From NCBI RefSeq assembly GCF_005938215.1, contig NZ_VCPD01000003.1, positions 248,001 to 312,000 on the forward strand: a stretch of 64,000 nt of DNA, given 5' to 3'. Below the pieces are notes generated by a model, which saw only the letters and a list, made by a program, of their open reading frames with translations, was not told the DNA's origin and did not search any database. Both the position numbers and the translations under genes were made by a program. This document shows positions 51,990 to 61,074 of this stretch, in pieces (positions within the stretch are counted from its first letter, which is position 1; each line of letters opens with the position of its first letter). This DNA is from Ruegeria sediminis. Its GTDB lineage: Bacteria; Pseudomonadota; Alphaproteobacteria; Rhodobacterales; Rhodobacteraceae.

Positions 51990-52521
51990 TCGTCTATTCC
52001 CGCGACGCGTTTCGGTTAGATGCAAAGACACGCAAACTCAGAAAGCCAGAGGCTGACCCCTTGCTCTCACCAGCTCGATATTCGTGCCCGGTGGCTTCGG
52101 ATTGGGAGTGGGCTGGAGGGGGCTGTTCTCGTGTGTTGACGGCATCATGTATCATTTGCTCGGTTTTCTCGGCCTTTGGGCGCCTTGAGTGGCACTGGAC
52201 TTTTGCCAGCTAAAAACCGTTACCAAAAAATAGAAGCTCTCAGCCACGCTCGATAGGGCGGCGTCCCAACCTCATCCATTGCCGCTCTACGTGCCTAAGG
52301 CCCCTCACCAAGCCAAGCATATACCGCACTTACTACGAAATGATGGCGGCTGCCGGAATACCTGAATAGCCAGGCTTTGTGCGAGTGTTTTTCTCCGACA
52401 GGCTCTGAAGATCCAAGGTGCGGCGTCGCACAGTGAAGGGAGTACACTTTATGTCGGAACGTACTTGTAGCGGTCCAAAACCGTTGCGAGTTGCAGCATG
52501 GATAAGCGCTCGTAAGGGGGA
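51990..52521. other. Gene-free stretch downstream of the element genes
   Basis: No convincing frame, RNA gene or terminal repeat is seen in these 532 bases. Composition is mixed and close to that of the element. It probably holds the right end of the element or decayed sequence. No copy of the tRNA-Gly 3' half or of the TTAGCCTTCCAAGC core is visible here by eye. Confidence 0.5.
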
Positions 52522-52908
52522 CTATTTCAGGTCTGCAGCCATTGAGCTGTCCCGGAGAAAATCGCGAACACTGTCATAACCAACCAATAGAATACCGGTA
52601 AGAACGACGAGCAAAATAACCGGCAGAAGCGAGATCTGCATGACCAGAACGCCGTAGAACACGCCCACATATACCCCCGCCAGAGCAACCACCTGCACAA
52701 CCCAGAGAACCAAACTCCTCAATGCGATCGCTTCTTTCTGCCTGGCCAGGTACAGCATGCGCTGACGCTCCGTCTCGCTCATCTCCAGCACAACGGCCCG
52801 TGCCGCTCGTCGAACACCTTCGCTTGCGGTGATACCCGTCCGGCTGGCGTCGAGATAGGTGTCGATGAGAAATTCCAGCTCTTGGCTGGATGGAGCAGAA
52901 AGAGTCAT
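52522..52908 (-). CDS. Small membrane protein, 128 aa (hypothetical)
   Basis: Residues 1-60 are a soluble helical segment (SQELEFLIDTYLDASRTGIT, then a basic REGVRRAAR-like patch and ETERQRMLYLARQKEA). Two hydrophobic segments follow (about 67-90 and 92-112), then a short tail. It would lie in the inner membrane with both ends in the cytoplasm. I do not recognise the family. It stands alone between two gene-free stretches. Confidence 0.55.
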   Translation of the reverse strand: MTLSAPSSQELEFLIDTYLDASRTGITASEGVRRAARAVVLEMSETERQRMLYLARQKEAIALRSLVLWVVQVVALAGVYVGVFYGVLVMQISLLPVILLVVLTGILLVGYDSVRDFLRDSSMAADLK

Positions 52909-53499
52909 GTTGGTGGATCCTGAAACAATCCATTTTGAGCAGCGAGCTAACAGCTTTTCTCAATCTTTCGACCCATACAGCCCCATGTCTGAGGCAAGAC
53001 ACACTACCGTTGCCCACTTGCCATAGAAACCGGCGAAGAGTTGCCGGTCGATACTTCGGCGCAGCAAAATCCCGCACAAAGGCAGTGTACCTGGCAGACC
53101 CTTTTGGGCGGTGAGCCGCGGCGATCATCCGCGATTTTCTGAAGTGGAGCGTTTCGCGTCATGGACGCGTGCTTCCTGGTAGGTCTGCACACTGTGTGAG
53201 TTCGTGCTTTCAGACTTGCCGCGTGCTTCCAGAAAAGCTGCATTTTCTCCTTCCACACGGCGGGTGAACCTCGACGTTGCATTGGCTTCACGTGCCGCGC
53301 GCGCACGCAGCATAGTTTCTCCACTTCCGCCATGGGCTCATAGCGGACCTGCGGCAGCGCAGCACACCCAAACCTGGTCCCTATGGCCGTATCGCCGGAC
53401 AGAACCGTCATTAACGGAACTACCGCAATGCATTTTTCTGGCGCGAGATGTCTAGCATCTCTAACTTGGGAAGAGTGATACAATCCTTAGAGAAACGCC
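52909..53499. other. Gene-poor 590-bp stretch upstream of the cyclase
   Basis: Several short frames exist on both strands, but none has a good ribosome-binding site, domain or sensible composition. It may hold decayed coding sequence. The cyclase promoter must lie at its right end; CTTGGGAAGAG at 53465 and nearby AT-rich bases are unremarkable. Confidence 0.45.
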
Positions 53500-55833
53500 G
53501 TGCAGAATAGTTCAGATAGGGAAAGCCTTTTGGCCAACCTGAACAACGCTCAAGCGCGCGAGGCAGCAAGCCGGGAGATTCTCGACCTAGTCAACGAGAG
53601 CCGCGGTGACCCCTATCCGGTGTTCTGCGCAATCCTGAAGCACGCATCGAAGCTGTGCAACGCTCCTATGGGCTTGCTTGGGGTTCTCAATCAGCAGCGG
53701 ACACATATTGAAATAGCCTCGCACCTCGGCGCACGCACTGACTACTTCGACTTTCTCAAAGAGAACCCGCCTGCATTTGAACCAAACCAATTTCTCGCTG
53801 CTCAAGCGATGCAGACACTTGAAGTGCTTCAAGTGGAAGATGTTGCCGATGCGACGATCACCGGCTCTGAAATGCGGCATCGCCAGGAAGCCGTCGAAAA
53901 AGAGGGAATGCGCACAATTCTCTTTGTACCCATGCAATTGAATGGCTTGGCATTGGGCTGCATCATTCTGTATCGGCGTGAAGTTCAGGCATTCACTGAC
54001 CGAGAGGTTGATCTGGTCGAAGCATTCGCATCTCAAGCTGTCACCGCCATAGAGAATGCGCGTCAATTTCGAGAGGTGCGGACGCGGCTTGAGCGGGAAA
54101 AGGCATTACGTAAAATACTGCATACGATCTCGCAGTCGCGTGATGACGAACAACCAGTTTTCGAGGCGATCGTTGAATATGCTCGGCGTCTCTGCGATGC
54201 AGAATCTGCAGTGCTGGTATTGGGGAAAGAAGGCGATGCCTGTCAGCGCTTAGCCGCGCATCGTGGACTCCCCGATCATATTGCCCAGATGTACGATGAG
54301 CAGGCGTTCAGCATGGACCCGACCACTGCATTGGCGCCAAGGGCCATCCTCGGCCGCCAGGTGCTCAACATCCCGGATATGGCAGAAATCCCTGAATACC
54401 GGGCTGGGGACGAACGGTTCGTCGCGCTGGTTCGGGATTTTGGTGCGCGCTCGAACATTGTGGTGCCGCTGATTCTCGATGGCACTGGCATTGGGGCTCT
54501 TTTCCTACCAAGGGGTGAAGTCCGGCCCTATGACGCAGACGAAGTGGCCCTAGTCGAAAGTTTCGCCGCACAAGCCGTTATCGCCATTCAGAACGTGCGG
54601 CAGTTCAGCGAGTTGCAGGCCAGATTAGAGCGTGAAGTGGCGACGCGGGACATTCTGGAAGTCATCAGCCAGAATCGGGACGATGATGGCCCAGTGTTCG
54701 ACCTGATCACGCGGAGCGCGGCGATACTATGTGGTGCACCGGTGTGCACGTTGTGGCGCGTCGAGAATGGCATTATCCACTACTGCGCCAGCTATGGCGT
54801 CCACGGCGAAGCCCTCGCCGAGACGGAACTGACGCCAGCAGAACCGCTTGCCGACAATACTTTGACTGGCCGGGTTTTCCGCTCTCGAGCGGTCGCCCGG
54901 ATCGACGATGCTACAGACGAAAGCTATCTTGACTACGAATGGGTCCGGGCGCGGGGCCTGAAGTATCTGATAGGTGTACCTATCTTCGTCCGCGGCGAAG
55001 TGTGGGGCAGCATCAACCTCATGTGGCCGCCCGACCGCCTCCCCCGTGACTCGGATACCCAACTGGTCGAAGGCTTCGCCTCCCAGGCCGCCATCGCCAT
55101 CGAGAACGTGCGCCAGTTCAGGGCGCTGGAGGCGCTCAATGCCGAATTGGGCGACCGGGTGCAAGCCCAGGTGGACGAGATCGAGCGCATGGGGCGCCTA
55201 AAGAGGTTCCTGCCGGCGGCGGTGGCAGATACAGTCATTTCGTCGGGGTCTGAGAAGATGCTGTCGAGCCATCGGGCGCTTCTGGGCGCGCTGTTCTGCG
55301 ACATCCGGGGCTTCACCGCCTTTTGCGAGACGGCGGAGCCGGAGGAGACCATCGAGGTTCTCCAAACCTATCACGAAGAGATGGGAAAGCTGATCAACGC
55401 CCACGAGGCGGGAGTTGATCTGCGGATGGGGGATGGCATAATGGTGCTGTTCAACGATCCGCTGCCCTGTGACGACCCTGCGGGCGAGGCGGCGCGGCTG
55501 GCGATCGCCATGCGCGCTCGGATGGTGGAGCTTTGCATGCAATGGAAGCGACTGGGCCACCGGCTAGGCTTCGGTGTGGCTGTCTCCCTTGGCTATGCGA
55601 ACATTGGGATCGTGGGGTTCGAGGGGCGGTTCGACTACACGGCTTCCGGCACACCGATCAACCTAGCGTCGCGTCTCTGCGACGAGGCACAGGATGGAGA
55701 GATCCTTCTGAGTCCGCGGGCGGCCATCGCAGTCGAGGATCGGTTCCTGGTGGAATCGCGTGGGGAGTTAACGCTGAAAGGAATCCGGGAGCCAGTGGAA
55801 GTGTTCCGGCTGACCGGCATCGCTGAGGCTTAG
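53500..55833 (+). CDS. Class III nucleotide cyclase with three GAF domains
   Basis: A 777-residue signalling enzyme, probably an adenylate cyclase. Three GAF units occupy about residues 20-190, 205-370 and 385-545, each ending with a repeated LVExFAxQAxxAIxNxRQF helix. A short coiled coil (545-575) leads to the cyclase domain (595-770). Metal aspartates D601 (FCDIRGFT) and D645 (RMGDG) and catalytic N721/R725 (NLASRL) are present, with T714 at the usual Asp/Thr site. The usual base-selecting Lys/Arg position is Leu641, which is odd. There are no membrane segments. The start is a GTG. Confidence 0.9.
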   Translation: MQNSSDRESLLANLNNAQAREAASREILDLVNESRGDPYPVFCAILKHASKLCNAPMGLLGVLNQQRTHIEIASHLGARTDYFDFLKENPPAFEPNQFLAAQAMQTLEVLQVEDVADATITGSEMRHRQEAVEKEGMRTILFVPMQLNGLALGCIILYRREVQAFTDREVDLVEAFASQAVTAIENARQFREVRTRLEREKALRKILHTISQSRDDEQPVFEAIVEYARRLCDAESAVLVLGKEGDACQRLAAHRGLPDHIAQMYDEQAFSMDPTTALAPRAILGRQVLNIPDMAEIPEYRAGDERFVALVRDFGARSNIVVPLILDGTGIGALFLPRGEVRPYDADEVALVESFAAQAVIAIQNVRQFSELQARLEREVATRDILEVISQNRDDDGPVFDLITRSAAILCGAPVCTLWRVENGIIHYCASYGVHGEALAETELTPAEPLADNTLTGRVFRSRAVARIDDATDESYLDYEWVRARGLKYLIGVPIFVRGEVWGSINLMWPPDRLPRDSDTQLVEGFASQAAIAIENVRQFRALEALNAELGDRVQAQVDEIERMGRLKRFLPAAVADTVISSGSEKMLSSHRALLGALFCDIRGFTAFCETAEPEETIEVLQTYHEEMGKLINAHEAGVDLRMGDGIMVLFNDPLPCDDPAGEAARLAIAMRARMVELCMQWKRLGHRLGFGVAVSLGYANIGIVGFEGRFDYTASGTPINLASRLCDEAQDGEILLSPRAAIAVEDRFLVESRGELTLKGIREPVEVFRLTGIAEA

Positions 55834-56068
55834 TCAATGAGCGCTTAGGGCTCAATGCTGACCTCGGGTGCGGTGCGGCACGTGCACGATCGGGGTCGCT
55901 ATGCGATGCAAGGTTCGGCCCACACCCGACCTTCACCAATTGATTGTGTGCTGCGAAGCAGCGCCGAGAAATCGGACCTTGGGATTTCCTGGGAGCTGTC
56001 TTGCCAAGCCCTGTCAGCAAAAGCTTCTGATGGCATTCTTGCTCTGACTCAATTCACCACGGGCTCTC

Positions 56069-57277
56069 TCAGAACACGATGCGGGCGCGCAGGCCGAAGA
56101 TGGTCAGGTCGTCCGATCCCGGGTTCAGCAGCGGGTTGGAGATGTATTGGATCGACGGCGTTATCTGGAAATCGGGCGAGATGTTGAAGCGGTAGAAGGC
56201 CTCGGTGGTGAACTGTGTATCGTCGAATCCCGTTGCCTCGGCCCAGTTGAACCCGATCCCGGCAAGGTCGGTGTTGCTTCGATACCAGCCGAGCCCGGTC
56301 GACAGCGAGCGTTCGTAGAGCGCTGCCGTGCCCTCGGACCGGCCCGCGCGAAGGAACGGCATCCATGTGTTGTCGATGAACCACGCCGCGGAAAAGGCAA
56401 CACCCTTGTCTTCCGCGCGGCTGCCGTCGTCCGCCTCGTCCGACTGCCAGAAGGTCAGGTGGACATTGTCGAAATAGAGCCGTTCGCCGCCGCTGGTATA
56501 GCCGATCTCGATGGACTTGAAGGTCTCCCCGGTCTGAAACACGTCGAAACTTGGCGCGCTCGGGTCGCCATTGGCATCGGCTATCGAACCGACCAAGTAG
56601 AAATTGTTTCCGAGCTTGGCCCCCGCCGCTATCCCGAGGCCGGGATTGGGTGCGTTGATGGTCGGGTTTGTGTTGAAGGCGAGGTTCTGGAACGCCGTGT
56701 AGGGGCTGACAAGACCATAGACATCGAGAAAATCGGTCACGTCGATCTGGCCGACCTGAATGGTCCACCGCCCCTCCGGGTCCCGTTGGGTCCAGAACAG
56801 GTTGGTCAGCAGATTACCGCTGTCGTTGAAGGCCGTTCCGGTGATGGAGAGTGCACCGGAGTCGAAGCCGAAGAATTGCGGGGCGACCGCGCCATAGGCC
56901 TGCCGGTTCTCAACCTTGAAGGTCAGGCTGCCAGTCTCGGTTGCCTGCCAAGAGCCGTAGAATCTCAGGATGCCGCTGCCCGCATCACCTTGCCCAAGGT
57001 CGCTGTCGCTCCACTGGCCGAGGGCGAGATAGTCGAAGTTGAAACGGAACCCGTTCTCCGCAAGCCCGTCTTTCCAAGCGAAATAACCTGGCAGGACATT
57101 TCGGGGGAAGTCGCTGCGTGGCTTCGGGTCCGAAAGGCCATCGCCGGGTGCCAGTTCGGCTTCGACCGAGGACGGACCAGACAGGCCCTGCTGTGACAAT
57201 GCCTCTTCCGACAGGAGAAAGAACGCCAGCAGGGCAGCTCCGGCGATCTTGCAGAGCAACATGTTGCTCCTATTCAT
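56069..57277 (-). CDS. OprB-like carbohydrate-selective porin
   Basis: A 402-residue outer-membrane protein. A signal peptide (IAGAALLAFFLLSEEALSQ) is followed by alternating beta-strand patterns (GWYRSNTDLAGIGFNWAEAT; FYRFNISPDFQITPSIQYI) and a C-terminal RARIVF ending in Phe, the BAM targeting signal. NPGLGIAAGAKL and the EAFYRFNI...QITPSIQYISNPLLNPG block match OprB porins, which pass sugars or small solutes. The gene overlaps the preceding DUF3299 gene by 8 bp, so it is the last gene of the amidohydrolase operon. Confidence 0.87.
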   Translation of the reverse strand: MNRSNMLLCKIAGAALLAFFLLSEEALSQQGLSGPSSVEAELAPGDGLSDPKPRSDFPRNVLPGYFAWKDGLAENGFRFNFDYLALGQWSDSDLGQGDAGSGILRFYGSWQATETGSLTFKVENRQAYGAVAPQFFGFDSGALSITGTAFNDSGNLLTNLFWTQRDPEGRWTIQVGQIDVTDFLDVYGLVSPYTAFQNLAFNTNPTINAPNPGLGIAAGAKLGNNFYLVGSIADANGDPSAPSFDVFQTGETFKSIEIGYTSGGERLYFDNVHLTFWQSDEADDGSRAEDKGVAFSAAWFIDNTWMPFLRAGRSEGTAALYERSLSTGLGWYRSNTDLAGIGFNWAEATGFDDTQFTTEAFYRFNISPDFQITPSIQYISNPLLNPGSDDLTIFGLRARIVF

Positions 57278-58064
57278 CTGCTGAATTCCGCCTGGATTTC
57301 AGCTGGGCACGGAGCTGTTCTACCCAGTCCGAGCTTGCGCCCTCTGCACGCGGCTTCGGCGTGAAGGCCTCCACGCTATCTGCATCCAGCCGCCACGTGG
57401 CCTTCATCGGCACGTCGCCATCGACCACCGGGAACACCCTTTCGGACGGGTCGATATGTACGCGGCCCCGGATGCGGACCGGCTGGTGCATGTAATCCGG
57501 CCGCCAGCCATCCGAGAGGCGCACCCGGATCAGTTGGTTAGGCGGCGGCGGCGGAGTGTGGCTGCACATGCCGGCCAGTTCCACCAGATACACGGTCGAG
57601 GTGCCATCCGCTTCCGGCGGTGCCGGGATCGCGAAACCGGCAAGGCTGACCTCCGAGCCATCCAGCGCCGGGTTCCCGGCATTGGCCGCTGTCTCCCGCA
57701 GGCCCGCAACGGTCCAGCGCAGGTCGATCAGGTCGTCGGCGTCGATCCCCGCTTGAGCAAGTGTCTGCAGGGCGTTCTCGAGACGGGCCTCAACCTCCGG
57801 GATCTCCTCCACTGGCGCAGACCCGCGCGCCAGTTTCTCCCGCGCGCGCACGATTGTCCGCAACAAGTCGATCTGGTCTTCGCTCAGGTTGCGGAACGGG
57901 TCATCGAACACCTGCGCCTCGGCGTCGATCAGATCGGGCCAATCGACAGAAGTGTCCGCTCCGACAATCGAGGGAACAAGGGCCGCTGCGAACACGAGCC
58001 CTGAAACGCTTGTCCAAAGGGCCGACAAGACCAGATCCAATTGTCTGCGGATTGTCACATGCAT
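57270..58064 (-). CDS. DUF3299 periplasmic protein
   Basis: A 264-residue exported protein (hydrophobic segment at about residues 10-35). The C-terminal half has the DUF3299 pattern: DGSEVSLAGFAIPAPPEADG, VELAGMCSHTPPPPPNQLIRV and MHQPVRIRGRVHI. The N-terminal half is helical and rich in acidic residues. DUF3299 proteins often accompany transport or lipoprotein systems in marine bacteria, with unknown role. It lies 3 bp after the first amidohydrolase and overlaps the porin gene. Confidence 0.78.
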   Translation of the reverse strand: MHVTIRRQLDLVLSALWTSVSGLVFAAALVPSIVGADTSVDWPDLIDAEAQVFDDPFRNLSEDQIDLLRTIVRAREKLARGSAPVEEIPEVEARLENALQTLAQAGIDADDLIDLRWTVAGLRETAANAGNPALDGSEVSLAGFAIPAPPEADGTSTVYLVELAGMCSHTPPPPPNQLIRVRLSDGWRPDYMHQPVRIRGRVHIDPSERVFPVVDGDVPMKATWRLDADSVEAFTPKPRAEGASSDWVEQLRAQLKSRRNSADE

Positions 58065-58067
58065 CCC

Positions 58068-59459
58068 CTATTCCAGAGTGTTCTTGTAGATCACGCCGTC
58101 CTTCATGATCATGTGGATGGTAGGGATGTCTCGGGAACGGGGGGCGGCATCATACCATTTCTCATTGCCACCGATCACCGAGATTTCTTCCAACGGGTTG
58201 CCATCGACGATCAGGATGTCGGCATAGGCGCCTTCCGCGATCACCCCCAGCGGGCCGTCAAGGTAGGGGTTGGCGCGGCCGGTATAGGTCATCAATTCAC
58301 CCGCCCCGGAGGTCGCGGCGACAAGCATGGCGTGATTGCCGAACAACTCTGCATGGAACCACTTCTCGTAGTCCAGCTGCGCCCGCAACTGCTCTCCGGT
58401 AGCAAAGACGATGTCTGACTGGAAGGCCATCTTGGGTTTGATCGCTTTCACGTTCTCAACAAAATCCTTGGCGAGATCAGTGGAGAGCGCCAGTTTGGCC
58501 TGATTGGCCGGAGACTGGAGCCCCGGGTTCTGCGCCAGGTAGGGCGAGATGCCGGTCAACTGGGCCACGAGGAACACATTGCGGTCCTTCATCAGCTGCA
58601 GCGTCTCGCGGCTGGCGAAGAAGCCATGTTCGACGCTCTTCACCCCGGCATCAACCGCGCGGCGTATGCCCTCGTCGGAAAAGACATGCACCGCCACATA
58701 TGTGTCCCAATCGGCCGCCGCGCGCACGGCCGTTTCGATCTCCTCCGGCAGATATTGAAGGGTGTGGAGCGGGTCGAGGATTGAGGCCACGCCGCCGCCT
58801 GCCATCAGCTTGATCTGCGACGCGCCTGTGGAAAGGTTCTGCCGGACGGCGGCCAGCACGGCATCCTTGCCATCGGCCACGATGGTGATGCCAAGCCGCT
58901 GTGCGTTGCTGTCATCTGCATAGGGCGGCAGGTTGGGGTTCCGCTGTGAGGCATTGCGCAGGTCGCCATGCCCGGAGGTCTGCGAGATGAAGGCGCCGCT
59001 GGGATAAATCCGCGGCCCTTCAACCAGTCCGGCATCGACGGTTTTCTTCAGGCCCGAGCCACCACCACCCATCTCGCGTACTGTTGTGAAGCCGCTGTAA
59101 AGGTACTCGGCCGCCTGATGCGCCGCACGGGGACCGATCTGATCCCAGGTGCCCGCCTCCATGCTGGCCACGCCGCCCGGCATGTTCATGAAAAGATGCG
59201 TGTGCGCGTCGATCATGCCGGGCATCAAGGTTCGCCCGGCGCAATCGATTTGTTCCGCCCCTTCCGCAACCAGCGAGGTGTCTCCAATCTCCGCGATCAG
59301 GTTGCCTTCCACCAGCACGTTGCGGCCATTCGCGAGGCTATCGGAGACCCCGTCAAAAACGTTGCAATTGGTGAACAGAATCTGGGGCCGGGCGTCCTGT
59401 GCCTGGAGGCCGGACGCGAAAAAGGCGCAGCAGGAGACTGTGCAAAGAACGGATTTCAT
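58068..59459 (-). CDS. Secreted metal-dependent amidohydrolase (paralogue 1)
   Basis: A 463-residue amidohydrolase-superfamily enzyme with a signal peptide (about residues 1-21, ending LQAQD). Metal motif H86xH88 (DAHTHLF), carbamylated-type Lys217 (QIKLMAGGGVAS), and later His residues (YVAVHVFSDEG, VEHGFFAS) are in place. The subgroup is imidazolonepropionase-like and includes Xaa-Arg/Lys dipeptidases and ochratoxin-type amidases; the substrate here is unknown. GAGGAAACACC precedes the ATG. It is about as long as paralogue 2 upstream and belongs to the same operon. Confidence 0.87.
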   Translation of the reverse strand: MKSVLCTVSCCAFFASGLQAQDARPQILFTNCNVFDGVSDSLANGRNVLVEGNLIAEIGDTSLVAEGAEQIDCAGRTLMPGMIDAHTHLFMNMPGGVASMEAGTWDQIGPRAAHQAAEYLYSGFTTVREMGGGGSGLKKTVDAGLVEGPRIYPSGAFISQTSGHGDLRNASQRNPNLPPYADDSNAQRLGITIVADGKDAVLAAVRQNLSTGASQIKLMAGGGVASILDPLHTLQYLPEEIETAVRAAADWDTYVAVHVFSDEGIRRAVDAGVKSVEHGFFASRETLQLMKDRNVFLVAQLTGISPYLAQNPGLQSPANQAKLALSTDLAKDFVENVKAIKPKMAFQSDIVFATGEQLRAQLDYEKWFHAELFGNHAMLVAATSGAGELMTYTGRANPYLDGPLGVIAEGAYADILIVDGNPLEEISVIGGNEKWYDAAPRSRDIPTIHMIMKDGVIYKNTLE

Positions 59460-59517
59460 GGTGTTTCCTCGAAGGCAGCAACAAATGGCGCGCCTTACAC
59501 GGCGCGCCAGCACATGA

Positions 59518-60909
59518 TCAAAGATTGCCGAAATAGGCTTCGCGCTTCGGGCCGGCGGGCAGGAAAGCCGGCGCGTTCTCGTCCGGCAGCCAGTTCTTGT
59601 AGACCAGCCCGTCCTTCATTACGAAATCGACGTTTTCGCGAAGCACCGCAGCGAGATCTTCCAGAGGATTCCCGTCGACGAGGATGATATCGGCATAGCC
59701 GCCTTCCTCGATCTTGCCAAGCGAGCCTTCCTTGTAAGGGTTCATCTCGCCCGACCAACTCAGCACCTCTGCCGCGTTCGATGTGGCCGTCTTTAGCGAC
59801 AGGAACGGGTTCTGCGCCATCTTGTCGAACCACAGGATGTTCTCGGCCTGACGCACCACGTCGGGGCCGAACATGTCGCCGCCAGTGACGATCAGCACAT
59901 CATACTCCAGCGCCCATTTGAACATCTGCTCCGCGCCCTTGTTGACGGAGCGCGCCTTGTTCTTCTGATCGGCGCTGAAGAAGGTGATGCTCTCGGGGTC
60001 GGCAAAAGCTTCAAGCGACATGACCGCCTGCGCAGAGAGCGCGACGCCCTCCTCGGCCATCCGCTTGATCGTGTCCTCGGATACGAGAAAATTGTGTTCG
60101 ATCACCCGAACGCCGGCGTCGATGGCCCGGTTGACCGAGCGGTCGTGATAGGCATGGACCATGACGTAGCTACCGTAATCCTCGGCAATGTTCACGATGG
60201 CTTCCAGTTCCTCCACTGACATCTGGGTCGCGTGGATCGGATCGAACTCGCTGGCCACGCCGCCACCGGCCATGACCTTGATCTGGGTGGCCCCAGCGCG
60301 GAAGTTCATCCGGGCCGCCCGGCGTGCCTCGGTGACGCCATCAATGATATAGCCGAAGGCATGGCGCTCCAGATCATCCTGATCGCCGATGCGGTCATTG
60401 AAAAAGCCGGTGTCGGCGTGACCGCCGGTCTGGCTCAGGAAACCGCCCGAAGGAAAGATGCGCGGGCCAGGAATGCCGCCTTCGTTCACCAACTTGGCCA
60501 CGCCCAGCACGTTGCAACCGGCATCGCGGGCGGTGGTGTAGCCTTGATCAAGGTATTCGAGCAGTACATGAGCCGTGTTGGCGCCCGCGGCCATCTGGTC
60601 GTAGGCGGTGCGGAACTCCGGCATGCCGTTGCGCAGGCAGAGGTGCGAGTGCATGTCGATCAGACCTGGCATCAGAGTACGCCCCTCGCCATCGACCGTA
60701 AAAGCACCGGGCGCCTCGATCGGCTCGACCGACACCTGTTTGATAAGATTGCCCTCGACCAGCACCGAGCCGTTTTCGATCAGCGTTTCGTTCACCCCGT
60801 CGAAGATATTGACGTTGCTGAACAACACCTGGCGCGGTGCATCGTCCTGAGCGAGTGCGGACCCCGCGACGAACAACGCGCCCGCAAATCCAGTCAAATT
60901 CAGTTTCAT
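59518..60909 (-). CDS. Secreted metal-dependent amidohydrolase (paralogue 2)
   Basis: Also 463 residues, with a signal peptide (GFAGALFVAGSALAQ). It keeps H87xH89 (DMHSHL), Lys211 (IKVMAGGGVAS), VMVHAYHDRS and VIEHNFLVS, and an Asp in VTGGDMFGPD. It shares the VLVEGNLI, GRTLMPG, PSGxFxSQT and ADIxxVDGNPLE blocks with the downstream paralogue, so the pair arose by duplication, but the loops differ clearly. It is the first gene of the operon, 58 bp before paralogue 1, and is divergent from an AraC-type regulator. The GGGAAAG ribosome-binding site supports ATG 60909. Confidence 0.88.
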   Translation of the reverse strand: MKLNLTGFAGALFVAGSALAQDDAPRQVLFSNVNIFDGVNETLIENGSVLVEGNLIKQVSVEPIEAPGAFTVDGEGRTLMPGLIDMHSHLCLRNGMPEFRTAYDQMAAGANTAHVLLEYLDQGYTTARDAGCNVLGVAKLVNEGGIPGPRIFPSGGFLSQTGGHADTGFFNDRIGDQDDLERHAFGYIIDGVTEARRAARMNFRAGATQIKVMAGGGVASEFDPIHATQMSVEELEAIVNIAEDYGSYVMVHAYHDRSVNRAIDAGVRVIEHNFLVSEDTIKRMAEEGVALSAQAVMSLEAFADPESITFFSADQKNKARSVNKGAEQMFKWALEYDVLIVTGGDMFGPDVVRQAENILWFDKMAQNPFLSLKTATSNAAEVLSWSGEMNPYKEGSLGKIEEGGYADIILVDGNPLEDLAAVLRENVDFVMKDGLVYKNWLPDENAPAFLPAGPKREAYFGNL

Positions 60910-61074
60910 GATCACTTTCCCGTCTCGTTTTCTGGGAAAGAGGTTAGCGCCGCCCAGTCGACCGGCCATGTCATGTATGGACACCGGGCTGGGAATTTCG
61001 GGCAGAAATGACATGCAAAGCTGCTCTTTGCGGCGAAGTGCGTGTAGGATCCCGCAACAACTCCGGAGAAACAT

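Noticed and set aside
53004..53483. 159-aa minus-strand frame
   Set aside because: No ribosome-binding site or domain; Cys/Arg-rich random composition. A decayed gene is possible but cannot be supported.
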